This document shows positions 1 to 6,779 of a stretch of DNA of 10,101 nt, in pieces. Under the pieces are notes generated by a model. That model was not told where the DNA came from and ran no database searches. It saw only the letters and a list, made by a program, of their open reading frames with translations. This DNA is from Spraguea lophii (Eukaryota > Microsporidia > Spragueidae), in contig LDOQ01000123.1 in NCBI GenBank assembly GCA_001887945.1, forward strand, positions 1-10,101, given 5' to 3'. Both the position numbers and the translations under genes were made by a program. Every line of letters starts with the position of its first letter. The first letter of the stretch is position 1.

Positions 1-437
1 TGATTTTTTAATAATAACTCTTCTATTTTTAAAAGATTTAATTATTTATTTATCTTAAAAATATAGGTGATGCGAATATGTAAGTATGTATATTCTTTAT
101 ATTTTATTAATTAACATTTATCTTAATTTACCTAAAAATAAAATTTGTTTCAAAATATTTTATTGTATATCATTTTTATGTTAAGTTCCACGAATGAATA
201 AAAAAATTAAAAAAATATAAATATTTTTTAATTTTTAATTTTTTGTTTATATTATATAATATGAATACTATATAGCATTTCAATCTATATCTTATTCTTC
301 TTAGCAAAATATATTTTTTAAAGAAATTAATTAAAATTAAAAAGAATAAAGAAGATTGCAACCTTTTAATTATGTTTAAAAGGCCGGTTTTATTCGTTTA
401 ATGACTCTAAAGAAAAGTTATTTTTTTATATTTTATT
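1..437. other. AT-rich gap, no gene seen
   Basis: This stretch is dominated by runs of A and T. The only sizeable open frame (minus strand, about 176-361) starts at TTG, is rich in Phe, Ile, Lys and Tyr as expected of random AT-rich DNA, and shows no recognisable motif. A small GC-richer patch (AAAGGCCGGTTTTATTCG, near 379-396) lies past the 3' end of the neighbouring minus-strand gene. I cannot assign it a role. Confidence 0.6.
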
Positions 438-1370
438 CTAACTTAACACCCAACTTAGACTCAAAATAAGAAATAATTTCCATATTTTAAATTTCAATGT
501 AATTTCATTGTCCGAGTTTTCTTTTTGTATTCCTTCGGGTGATTCTTTTTTTATTTCTTTTTGTGTTTCTTCATATGCGTTTTCATGTGATTGTTCATGT
601 ATTTCCCCATGTGATTGTTCATGTTTTTCTTCATGTGATTGTTCATCTATTTCCCCATGTGATTGTTTATGTATTTCTGGCCAAAGTTTTGGTTCTGATT
701 CAGGTTGAGGTATTGATATAATTCTTTGAGCTTTTTTTATAATATTATAATAGATATAACCTTTATGCTTGATATTAGATATTTTCATATCCCAGTCTTG
801 GTCAATGAATTCTAAACCATATTTAACGGCTAATATATTTTCATGGTCATTGATGAAACCTCCTATTTCATTATCAAATTTCACAGGAAAATATTTTTCT
901 TTTATTTTAGATGGTAGATAAATAATAGCATTCTTGGTATGTATTAGTATTTCACTACTAATCGCATCATTATATGTAAGTTTATTTTGATATGTAAAAT
1001 ATAGATATGTTTCATATTTTGTATTGTTGATCTTTATAATAACTTTAAATGTTATTGTTTCAGTTAATAACTCATTTTCTGTTATCATTTTTTCTTTTCC
1101 ATATCCTATTATCCCATCTTTATTAATTTTTAATCTTGAAAAATACACATAATCCATATCCTTTCTTACTACTACATCGACACCACTAAATTCTAGCGTT
1201 TTAATTTTACATTGCGCTTTGATATTCTTTATTTTTACATTATGATCAAGATTATTAATAATTCCATTAGCTTGTATTTCCGGTTTGTTTCCCTTTTTTA
1301 TCTTTATTAAAACATCTTCAACATTGGTTTCTTCTCCACAGGCATTTATATTACTTGCTTGTATATTCAT
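438..1370 (-). CDS. Unrecognised protein with SH-rich repeats and hydrophobic tail
   Basis: I do not recognise the family. From the ATG at 1370 the product is 310 residues. The first two thirds are mixed beta-rich and basic sequence with no motif I can name (for example GVDVVVRKDMDYVYFSRLKI, then KYETYLYFTYQNKLTY). Next come four 8-residue repeats of the type HEQSHGEI, an acidic Lys/Glu-rich stretch, and a hydrophobic C-terminus (KLFLILSLSWVLS) that could be a tail anchor or an anchor-signal peptide. The start is uncertain: the open frame continues upstream of this ATG for 11 sense codons (K-N-C-L-L-F-G-L-I-Y-F) back to a TAA. That stretch looks like the core of a signal peptide, but there is no ATG in frame before it, only a TTG at 1391. 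Repeats plus a possible secretion signal would fit a surface or secreted parasite protein. This is inference only. No AAATTT/CCC start signal precedes this ATG, unlike the other two better genes here. Confidence 0.6.
   Translation of the reverse strand: MNIQASNINACGEETNVEDVLIKIKKGNKPEIQANGIINNLDHNVKIKNIKAQCKIKTLEFSGVDVVVRKDMDYVYFSRLKINKDGIIGYGKEKMITENELLTETITFKVIIKINNTKYETYLYFTYQNKLTYNDAISSEILIHTKNAIIYLPSKIKEKYFPVKFDNEIGGFINDHENILAVKYGLEFIDQDWDMKISNIKHKGYIYYNIIKKAQRIISIPQPESEPKLWPEIHKQSHGEIDEQSHEEKHEQSHGEIHEQSHENAYEETQKEIKKESPEGIQKENSDNEITLKFKIWKLFLILSLSWVLS
584..679 (-). repeat. Four tandem 24-bp repeats inside the coding region
   Basis: Four consecutive 24-bp units begin at 584, 608, 632 and 656, each starting CATGTGATTGTT on the plus strand. 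They differ at only a few positions. On the coding (minus) strand each unit is exactly eight codons (consensus HEQSHGEI, with DEQSHEEK-like variants), so changes in copy number keep the frame. Slippage or unequal exchange could make the length vary between strains. Confidence 0.85.
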
Positions 1371-1681
1371 AAAATATATTAAGCCAAACAATAGGCAATT
1401 TTTTTATTCTTATTATAGTTAATAACTTTATACGCCTATATATCTTAATAAAAAAATTAAAATTCTTTTTTTTTCTGCAAAGGAAATCGGATTCATTTCT
1501 AATTAACATTTCTTACCCTCGTTAAAAAAAGATTATATATTATTTTTTCTTTGATCAAAATATATATAAAAAATTAATATTTTTGTTTTGTATCTTATAA
1601 ATTTTTATAATTATAATCTATTGATAACATAATAGTAAAGATGATATTGTGTTATTTATAACAATAAAAATTAAGGATTGT

Positions 1682-1712
1682 TGACTTTGGGTATCCCGAA
1701 TATTAAAAAAAG
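1682..1712. repeat. Left TIR of copy 1
   Basis: It begins TGACTTTGGGTATCCCGAA and runs on to TATTAAAAAAAG. It matches the reverse complement of 2586-2623 except for single substitutions and a 7-base gap (AAAACAA present only in the right end). Confidence 0.8.
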
Positions 1713-1797
1713 AAAACAAATGTACCAAATAAATTAATTTAATATTGTTTTATGACTATACCGTGCAAGACTTGTTCAAAGCTAAAATTATATTTTT

Positions 1798-2580
1798 TTA
1801 AAAAAAATAATAATCAATAATCTTTATCAGAGATTTTCTGCTTTTTGGTTTGCGAATTTTAATATATTCTTTTAAATATTTCAATATAGATTTTATTGTT
1901 TGTGTGTGTATTTGTTTATTTGTAGGGTCTACAAAATTTTTCGAATGATTAATTTTAAAATGATGTAAGTCGAGTGATTCAAGATTTTTGTATCCTTTCC
2001 AACAATCAGCGACAACGATTGGTTTGGGTTTGATGTGTTTTTAATTGTATTTCTTAAGAAATCCGAATTTCTTGATTTGGTAACTCTAAAAAATATATTA
2101 TCTGAACCTCTTTCTATTCCTCCAACACCCCATATCGTCCTAACTAGTCTACCAACATTATATTTTCTCTAGATACTGCGCTCTCGTCTATCTCAACCCA
2201 CTTATTATATCCTCCAATTTTGTTGTTATTAATCTTCATAATTTTTGAATTGAAACAATTTATTATTGTACTGACTCCCTTATAACTTATGTTTATTTCT
2301 TTTAAGTTTTTTTTCTGTACCCATTCGTATATTGCTTCTAAAATTTTTGATAATATATTTTAACTTTATAAAAAACAGAATATTTTCTTATTGAAATGAT
2401 TTATTTATCATACACTTCCAAATACATCCGTAATTCTTCTTGACGGCTACTAAATTCATTCTTTTTTTTGCATTTTTTACAATTGAATGATTTTTTTAAT
2501 ACACCAAGGTTCTGTAGGTATTCAACAATTTTACACGGTGAGTAAATTACTGAGTTCGATTGACGTCTATTCATAGCCAT
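1798..2580 (-). pseudogene. ISXO2/Merlin-type transposase, copy 1, frameshifted
   Basis: The reading frame can be followed only by switching frames. It begins at ATG 2580 with a zinc-ribbon-like CKKCKKRM followed by CIWKC (N-terminal DNA-binding part). After several stops and frame changes it reaches WVEIDESAVS, which carries the first catalytic Asp of the DDE fold. Next come VGRLVRTIWGVGGIERGSDN and FFRVTKSRNSDFLRNTIK. The second-Asp region is shifted out of frame (DCWKGYKNLE). The C-terminal part reads HTQTIKSILKYLKEYIKIRK and ends at a TAA at 1798-1800. Where copies 2 and 3 have TIES and AIEI, this copy has TIKS, so the third catalytic acidic residue is replaced by Lys. Stops, frameshifts and that substitution make it clearly inactive. 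Confidence 0.85.
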
Positions 2581-2585
2581 GGGTT

Positions 2586-2623
2586 CTTTTTTTAATATTG
2601 TTTTTTCGGGGTACCCAAAGTTA
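2586..2623. repeat. Right TIR of copy 1
   Basis: Its reverse complement begins TAACTTTGGGTACCCCGAA, then AAAACAATATTAAAAAAAG. It pairs with 1682-1712. The inner part contains a perfect palindrome, GGGTACCC, whose left-end counterpart has one T/C change (GGGTATCCC). Confidence 0.8.
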
Positions 2624-3013
2624 AAAATGCCCCAAATTATATTACAATAATTATTGATGTTTTAACTTAGTATTCTATATATAATGATATATTAAAATAT
2701 ATGCGATATAAATAGTTACCGTTAAATTTTAATAATAAATAATAACATAAAGATAAAACAATAAAAATAATATCATATGAATATTATCTATAAAAATACA
2801 ATGTATTATGTTTTTTATATAAAACAAAAAATAAAATAAATAAATAGCATTCTTTATAAATAATCTTTAATTCTTTTTTTCGTTGAAACGTTTCTATAAT
2901 GATGTTTATTGTATAATTGGTAAATAATGTATATTAAACATTACCAAGTATAAAATCTATAACAGAATTATAAAATTTTATAGTATTTTTTTTGTTAATA
3001 GAAATAAAGGGAA
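2624..3013. other. AT-rich spacer between copies 1 and 2
   Basis: This holds about 390 bases of nearly pure A/T. I see no open frame of note, no RNA gene and no extended repeat in it. It may be remnant host sequence between two independent insertions. Confidence 0.6.
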
Positions 3014-3050
3014 TAATGAATATTAACTACCCAAAAAAACAGCCTTAAAT
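3014..3050. repeat. Left TIR of copy 2 (37 bp)
   Basis: It starts TAATGAATATTAACTACCC and ends CAGCCTTAAAT. It is the reverse complement of 3958-3994 with a single A/C difference at position 20 of the repeat. Confidence 0.9.
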
Positions 3051-3138
3051 TCAAATAAAAAAGGCATTTTAATTATTTTTAAGACCTTTTAAGCATTTAT
3101 CTCGAGCAAAATTTGCACAAAATCGAAATTATGATCTT

Positions 3139-3956
3139 TTAAAAAAAATATTGTGAAATCACTTCCAAAACGCCTCGTTTAGACTTTGGTTTTCTTATTT
3201 TTATATATTCTTTTAACCATCTCCTATTTGATTCGATTGTTTGGGTGTTTATTTCCCTGTTCATTGGCTCTAAAAAGTTTTTAGAATGGTTTATTTTATG
3301 ATGCCTATAATTTAAATTTTGAAGGTCTTTGTATCCTTTCCAACAATCTGTTACTATTATTGAACCTTCCTTAACATGTTTCTTAATTGTGTGTCTCAAG
3401 AATTTTGCATTTCTTGAAATTGTTACACCAAAAAACGTTTTTTTAATTATTCTATCAAGACCTCCAATAACCCAAATTTGTTTATTGAGTCTTCCAACAT
3501 TATACATTCTTTTTGAAATAGCTGATTCATCTATCTCAACCCACTTATCTTCACCTCCGATTTTTTTATTTTTGTTTTTTTTATATGAGGTTCAAAAACG
3601 GATAATGCCGATCTCAAACCATTAAAGGATATTCCTACTTATCTAGTTATGTTTTTTAAACTTCTCTTTTGATATTATTCATATATTACTCGAGTTATGG
3701 AAATTAAAAGTAATTTAATTCTAATCAATAAACTTCCAAATCTTACGGAAATTGTCTTTTTATTACATCTTTTATCATGTCATCTTAAAATAAAACCATC
3801 GCCACACCTACTTTTTATTGTTTTCATATACCTTTTACACAACGAACATTTGTGATTTTCTTTAAGAACACCCATATTCCGCAAAAAAGAAAGAATTTTG
3901 TTCGAGTAATTTATCTTATTTTCTAAATCTATTCTGTTTTTTATTGTTATATTCAT
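3139..3956 (-). pseudogene. ISXO2/Merlin-type transposase, copy 2, broken 5' half
   Basis: The C-terminal half is one open frame (3139 to about 3590). It holds KWVEIDESAIS with the first catalytic Asp, VGRLNKQIWVIGGLDR, FFGVTISRNAKFLRHTIKKH, the second Asp in VTDCWKGYKDL, NYRHHKINHSKNF, and the third acidic residue in NTQTIESNRRWLKEYIKIRK. These are hallmark ISXO2-family blocks. The 5' half starts at ATG 3956 with a zinc-ribbon-like part (CSLCKRYM, then H-D-K-R-C-N-K-K-T-I-S-V-R). It carries an in-frame TGA at 3780-3782 where related proteins have Trp, two TAA stops further on, and a frameshift in the A-rich run near 3560-3580. The catalytic core therefore looks intact while the DNA-binding end is destroyed. 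The in-frame ATG at 3500-3502 lies within the catalytic domain, so it is not a real gene start. Confidence 0.88.
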
Positions 3957-3957
3957 G

Positions 3958-3994
3958 ATTTAAGGCTGTTTTTTGGGGTAGTTAATATTCATTA
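3958..3994. repeat. Right TIR of copy 2 (37 bp)
   Basis: It begins ATTTAAGGCTG, contains GGGGTAG and ends TTAATATTCATTA. It pairs with 3014-3050. The transposase ATG (3954-3956) abuts its inner edge. Confidence 0.9.
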
Positions 3995-4080
3995 ATGCCA
4001 AATAATTTAAAATAAACAATATCCCTGTTCTGATATTATAATTATCTCTATTAAAATGTAACAGTAACAACCTGTATTTA

Positions 4081-4118
4081 AAATTTTCATTTAAAATGAA
4101 AATATTTTGTTTATCCCT
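4081..4118 (+). promoter_or_regulatory. Start signal: AAATTT box, palindrome and CCC before otubain-like ATG
   Basis: AAATTT lies at 4081-4086 and CCC at 4115-4117, two bases before the ATG at 4119. CCC-like triplets just before the start codon plus AAATTT-like boxes upstream are known signals of microsporidian genes. A perfect 10-bp inverted repeat around one central base (ATTTTCATTT/AAATGAAAAT, 4083-4103) overlaps the box. The same AAATTT and CCC layout precedes the WD40-like gene on the other strand. Confidence 0.45.
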
Positions 4119-4726
4119 ATGGTAATGTCGGAAAGAATGTTATTAGAAAATCATCCATATTACCAAGAAATGGGCGAACTCATTATTCACAATTATAAAT
4201 ATTATTATAAAAATAAGAGAGATGGAAACTGTTTCTATTATGCATTCATAGTAGCTTTTCTAAATAAAATAAAAAATATAGAGGAGAAAAATATAAAGAA
4301 ATTATAAACAAATTCATAGATTCTTATCAAAAAGTTAAAGAGATAAAAAGGAAAGGTTTATATTTTGAAGATTTCTATGAGATGACAATAGAAAATATAT
4401 CAAAAATAAGAAAGAATGAAAATGATATAGATTTTCTAAAGGTTGATTTTAACGAAATAACAGCATACCTAAAAATATTAATATCAACACAATTACTAAC
4501 ACGTAGAGAAAAATATGAACCATTAGAAGATTTAGATAAGTTAGCGGCACAGGTAGAATCGTTTTATAAGGAAACAGGTCATGTAGAGATAAAAGCATTA
4601 TCAGATTTCCTAGAAATTAAAATAAAAATACTAAATACGTTAGAACCTAATATAACAGAATATGGAAATAATAGTGTATGCGTAAGTATCCTTTACACAC
4701 ACAACCACTTTGAACCATTAGAATAA
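4119..4726 (+). pseudogene. Otubain-like deubiquitinase (peptidase C65), one frameshift
   Basis: Otubains are cysteine proteases that cleave ubiquitin chains in the cytosol or nucleus. From ATG 4119 the N-terminal part reads to YKNKRDGNCFYYAFIVAFLN. This matches the otubain active-site block, with catalytic Asp35 and Cys38 (codon 4230-4232). The frame ends at TAA 4305-4307. The other part is in the -1 frame, open from before 4300 to TAA 4724-4726. It has EITAYLKILISTQLLTRREK, VESFYKETGHVEIKALSDFL and ILYTHNHFEPLE, which correspond in order to the later otubain blocks. The catalytic His is at codon 4706-4708. The parts overlap in open frames around 4270-4305, so one lost or gained base explains the break. 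Together they cover about 200 residues, shorter than human OTUB1 (271) mainly at the N-terminus. It could be a recent pseudogene, a sequencing or assembly error, or less likely a programmed -1 shift. I see no strong slippery heptamer. Confidence 0.8.
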
Positions 4727-4847
4727 AAATTATTATAAATATTTTTATTTTTTATTATTCATTAAAAATCTTTAATTATTTATAAATTATTATCCTTTTT
4801 ATTACTCTGTATTCTCTCTATTATTTATCTCGAACAATTATAATCTC

Positions 4848-5627
4848 TTAATGATTCAGATGAGAAAAATAATTATCATAATTATTTTTAGTTTCATATA
4901 TTTTTTTAAAATTAAAATATACACTACCATCTCTACTTACCAAATATAAATTATTTTCTATTAAAATTCCATCTATGATATTTTCTATCGCATGTTCTTC
5001 ATATTCTTCTATGTCTAAAATATTCTTAGAATCTTTTATTAATATTCTATTTTCTAAAATTAATACTATTTTTTCTTTTATTAAGATTTTTATTATTTTC
5101 CCTTTGATGGCTATTTTTTCTATTCGATTTGTTATCCGTGCTAAATAATTGTTTCCTGCTGCTATTATAGAGTTTTTATATAGGGCCAAGGTTAGGATAG
5201 GTGAGGTTTCAACAAAATGATATTTAAGAATTTTTCCATTTGTGGTGCTAATTCTGATTTTTCCATATTTATCTGATATGTATAATTTGTCTGTAATTAT
5301 CATATCGGTGATATATGAAATATTCGATGTAATTTCTTGAGGTTGGTCTGATAGTTGATATATTATTGAATTTCTATCAGAAATATATGTTATTCCTTCA
5401 TTTCTCGTGATTTGAGATATCGCTTTTGGAAATTTAAAAATTTCTATAAGATTGTTTCCAGTTATTTTATAAAGTATTTTATTTTTATCAAAAACATAAT
5501 TATATTTGATAAAAGTTAATTCTGTATGATGGTTAATTGTATTTATTAAATTATCATTTTTAAATACTAATATTTTATTGCCAGAAATTAAATATATATT
5601 ATCTATTTCTGTAAAATAATTGAACAT
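4848..5627 (-). CDS. WD40-like protein, probable Trm82/WDR4-type tRNA methyltransferase subunit
   Basis: This intact 259-residue frame starts at ATG 5627. The protein is built of short beta strands spaced as in WD40 propellers, with the usual Trp-Asp pairs lost. Several blocks occur in the order seen in Trm82/WDR4, the non-catalytic partner of the enzyme that makes m7G46 in tRNA. YISDRNSIIYQL (81-92) fits the ADKFGDVY-type strand. SYITDMIITDKLYISDKYGK followed by IRIS (104-127) fits the TDV...ADRDEKIRVS strand. SIIAAGNNYLARI (153-165) fits the later GGGD strand. It is much shorter than yeast Trm82 (444 residues), which is common in reduced genomes. The match is by eye only, and another beta-propeller protein is possible. 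It converges on the otubain-like gene across a 121-bp gap. The CCC triplet and AAATTT box upstream support this start. Confidence 0.55.
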   Translation of the reverse strand: MFNYFTEIDNIYLISGNKILVFKNDNLINTINHHTELTFIKYNYVFDKNKILYKITGNNLIEIFKFPKAISQITRNEGITYISDRNSIIYQLSDQPQEITSNISYITDMIITDKLYISDKYGKIRISTTNGKILKYHFVETSPILTLALYKNSIIAAGNNYLARITNRIEKIAIKGKIIKILIKEKIVLILENRILIKDSKNILDIEEYEEHAIENIIDGILIENNLYLVSRDGSVYFNFKKIYETKNNYDNYFSHLNH

Positions 5628-5661
5628 GATTGAGGGTATGCTATTTTTAAAAAAAAAATTT
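5628..5661 (-). promoter_or_regulatory. Start signal: CCC and AAATTT upstream of the WD40-like ATG
   Basis: Read on the minus strand, AAATTT lies at 5661-5656 and CCC at 5636-5634, 7 to 9 bases before the ATG at 5627. The arrangement mirrors that of the otubain-like gene (AAATTT 33-38 and CCC 2-4 bases upstream). Both elements are microsporidian-type start signals. AAATTT alone is weak evidence in DNA this AT-rich, but CCC is uncommon here. Confidence 0.4.
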
Positions 5662-6079
5662 AATTGTTTTTAAAATAAAATTTGTATTTCTAGGAATTTG
5701 GTAGTTGGTTACGAATATCGTTGTTGTGGCAGTTTTTTTCTTAAGGTATAAGTAACTTACATTTATTGAATGCTGTATTATATGTATTGACCTCATCTTA
5801 ACTTATAATTTAAAGCATTGTGGTTTGCATATGATAAATAATGACTTGCTGTTATAAAATTTTTAACTTATTTCATATTTATAATAATATATATTTTTCA
5901 TAAAATCAATTAAACATTGTTTTAATCTAATAATGTAATCACATACAAATATTTAGTATTGCGATATTGTTGTCATATTAATTTTGTATTTAAAAAGGAT
6001 TTAAACTCAATTCTCCCAGGTATTCTTTAGATTGAAATATTTCATTATTACTTTTATTATGTAAAAAAGAATTTATTTT
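5662..6079. other. Intergenic gap, no gene seen
   Basis: This is the gap upstream of the WD40-like gene. I found no open frame with coding character, no tRNA-like cloverleaf and no long repeat. A slightly GC-richer stretch (GTAGTTGGTTACGAATATCG, about 5701-5720) has no recognised identity. Confidence 0.5.
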
Positions 6080-6313
6080 ATGATAATTAGTTTCAATACT
6101 TTTAATTATAGTAATCAAAATATCAGAATACTTGCTTATATTATACACATCATAAAAATTTATGAAATACTAAATCATCAATTAAATGTTTCGATTGATC
6201 TGGTTTTGTTATTTTGTTTCGATTTTATAAATGTAATAAAGAAGAAAAAATATTACATAAATATAGATCAATATCTATATAGAACTTTTAAAATTATAAA
6301 AATACGTTTATAA
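6080..6313 (+). CDS. Small ORF, possible cyclin-box fragment
   Basis: This is a 77-residue frame from a true ATG. The spacing of residues in NIRILAYIIHIIKIYEIL, then SIDLVLLFCFDFINVIKKKK and INIDQYLYRTFKI, loosely follows the first two helices of a Pho80-type cyclin box (I..Y...I.KY, then S...LL.L.YIDR, then N.HR). The diagnostic YIDR reads FDFI and the N.HRL element reads DQYLYR, so the match is weak. It stops where a cyclin would continue, and I could not recover the rest in the other frames. It may be a truncated gene, a decayed remnant or chance. No start signal of the type seen at the two better genes precedes it. Confidence 0.25.
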   Translation: MIISFNTFNYSNQNIRILAYIIHIIKIYEILNHQLNVSIDLVLLFCFDFINVIKKKKYYINIDQYLYRTFKIIKIRL

Positions 6314-6610
6314 CCTATTATAAATTTACATAATACGATTTTAATCGGATTTTCCATTAAGGTATTTGAGTAGTTTCTTTATCGTTAACATCTTTATTTT
6401 TTTCTCGTCTTTATGATGTGGCATCATAGGCTTTGTATTTTTATTATTTTTAAAAATTATTATAGGTAGATATCTTTCTATATATTCATTAACTTTATGT
6501 TTTGAAATATAATCTTTAAATATAACATTGCTTTTTGTCAAAGTTTTCAGAAACTTGTTTGATCTATTTGCTTCGCGCATGTATACAAAATCTTTAACAA
6601 ATAGTTTTTT

Positions 6611-6647
6611 AACTGTGTCTTGTTCCGTGAGAGGAACAAGCCCAGTT
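6611..6647. other. Strong hairpin in a GC-richer patch
   Basis: CTTGTTCC (6619-6626) and GGAACAAG (6633-6640) form a perfect 8-bp stem with a 6-base loop. It is extended by AACTG (6611-6615) pairing with CAGTT (6643-6647) across a small 3-by-2 internal loop. The 110 bases from 6611 are about 40 percent G+C by hand count, far above the rest of the window. It lies inside the decayed gene at 6341-7199, so it may be only a coding coincidence. I recognise no RNA family in it. Confidence 0.4.
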
Positions 6648-6732
6648 ATGTATCTGTGGTAGATAGATAGGATGCTGGATCCTTTGAAAGATGAATATTT
6701 TTGAGGCTAGCTCTTAAAGTTTTCATTAAAAC

Positions 6733-6779
6733 TTTTGTTCTTAAACTTCATGGTTTATTTAAATATTTTGTTCTTAAAC
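6733..6779. repeat. 14-bp direct repeat, 33 bp apart
   Basis: TTTTGTTCTTAAAC occurs at 6733-6746 and at 6766-6779. The 33-bp period is 11 codons, and on the minus strand both copies fall in the same frame, coding for LRTK-type segments separated by one TGA. It may be a remnant of a short internal protein repeat. Confidence 0.55.

Larger units (their letters stand above)
1682..2623 (-). mobile_element. Merlin/ISXO2-type DNA transposon, copy 1 (dead)
   Basis: This 942-bp element has imperfect TIRs at both ends and encloses one broken transposase on the minus strand. The transposase belongs to the ISXO2-like (DDE_Tnp_IS1595) group, the bacterial IS1016/IS1595 relatives of the eukaryotic Merlin superfamily. 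Size and layout match copies 2 and 3 in this window. I see no clear target-site duplication. The flanks read AAGGATTG on the left and AAAAATGC on the right. It lies in the same orientation as copy 2, about 390 bp away, but the transposase sequences differ throughout, so it is not a recent tandem duplicate. Confidence 0.8.
3014..3994 (-). mobile_element. Merlin/ISXO2-type DNA transposon, copy 2 (dead)
   Basis: This 981-bp element has 37-bp terminal inverted repeats that match at 36 of 37 positions, the best preserved of the three copies. It encodes one transposase on the minus strand. The near-identical ends suggest it is younger than copy 1 or that its ends are conserved by function. The first bases after the TIRs (AAAGGGAA on the left, ATGCCAAA on the right) are not a direct repeat. 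If instead the true end is the AACTACCC part, each side would have AATATT next to it. That word is its own reverse complement, so the boundary cannot be settled by eye. Confidence 0.88.

Noticed and set aside
176..361. Minus-strand 61-codon open frame
   Set aside because: It begins at TTG, has low-complexity AT-rich composition and no motif. Chance frames of this size are expected here.
508..721. Plus-strand Cys/Ser-rich and His/Val-rich open frames over the repeats
   Set aside because: They are shadows of the 24-bp repeats of the minus-strand gene. Their repeat pattern comes from the DNA period, and there is no independent family signal.
1391..1500. A short intron that would supply the missing start of the repeat protein
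   Set aside because: I looked for a GTAAG-type donor after an ATG and a nearby AG acceptor that restores the frame before K-N-C-L-L. The only AG nearby leads into the wrong frame.
3329..3625. Plus-strand 98-codon open frame
   Set aside because: It lies opposite the well-supported transposase catalytic domain of copy 2 and shows no family motif of its own.
4270..4305. Programmed -1 frameshift in the otubain-like gene
   Set aside because: The A-rich stretch offers only weak slippery sites (for example GAAAAAT) and no obvious downstream hairpin. Mutation or sequence error is simpler.
6611..6720. A known RNA gene (tRNA, U6, SRP, RNase P or hammerhead ribozyme)
   Set aside because: The hairpin is real, but none of the conserved sequence marks of these RNAs is visible.
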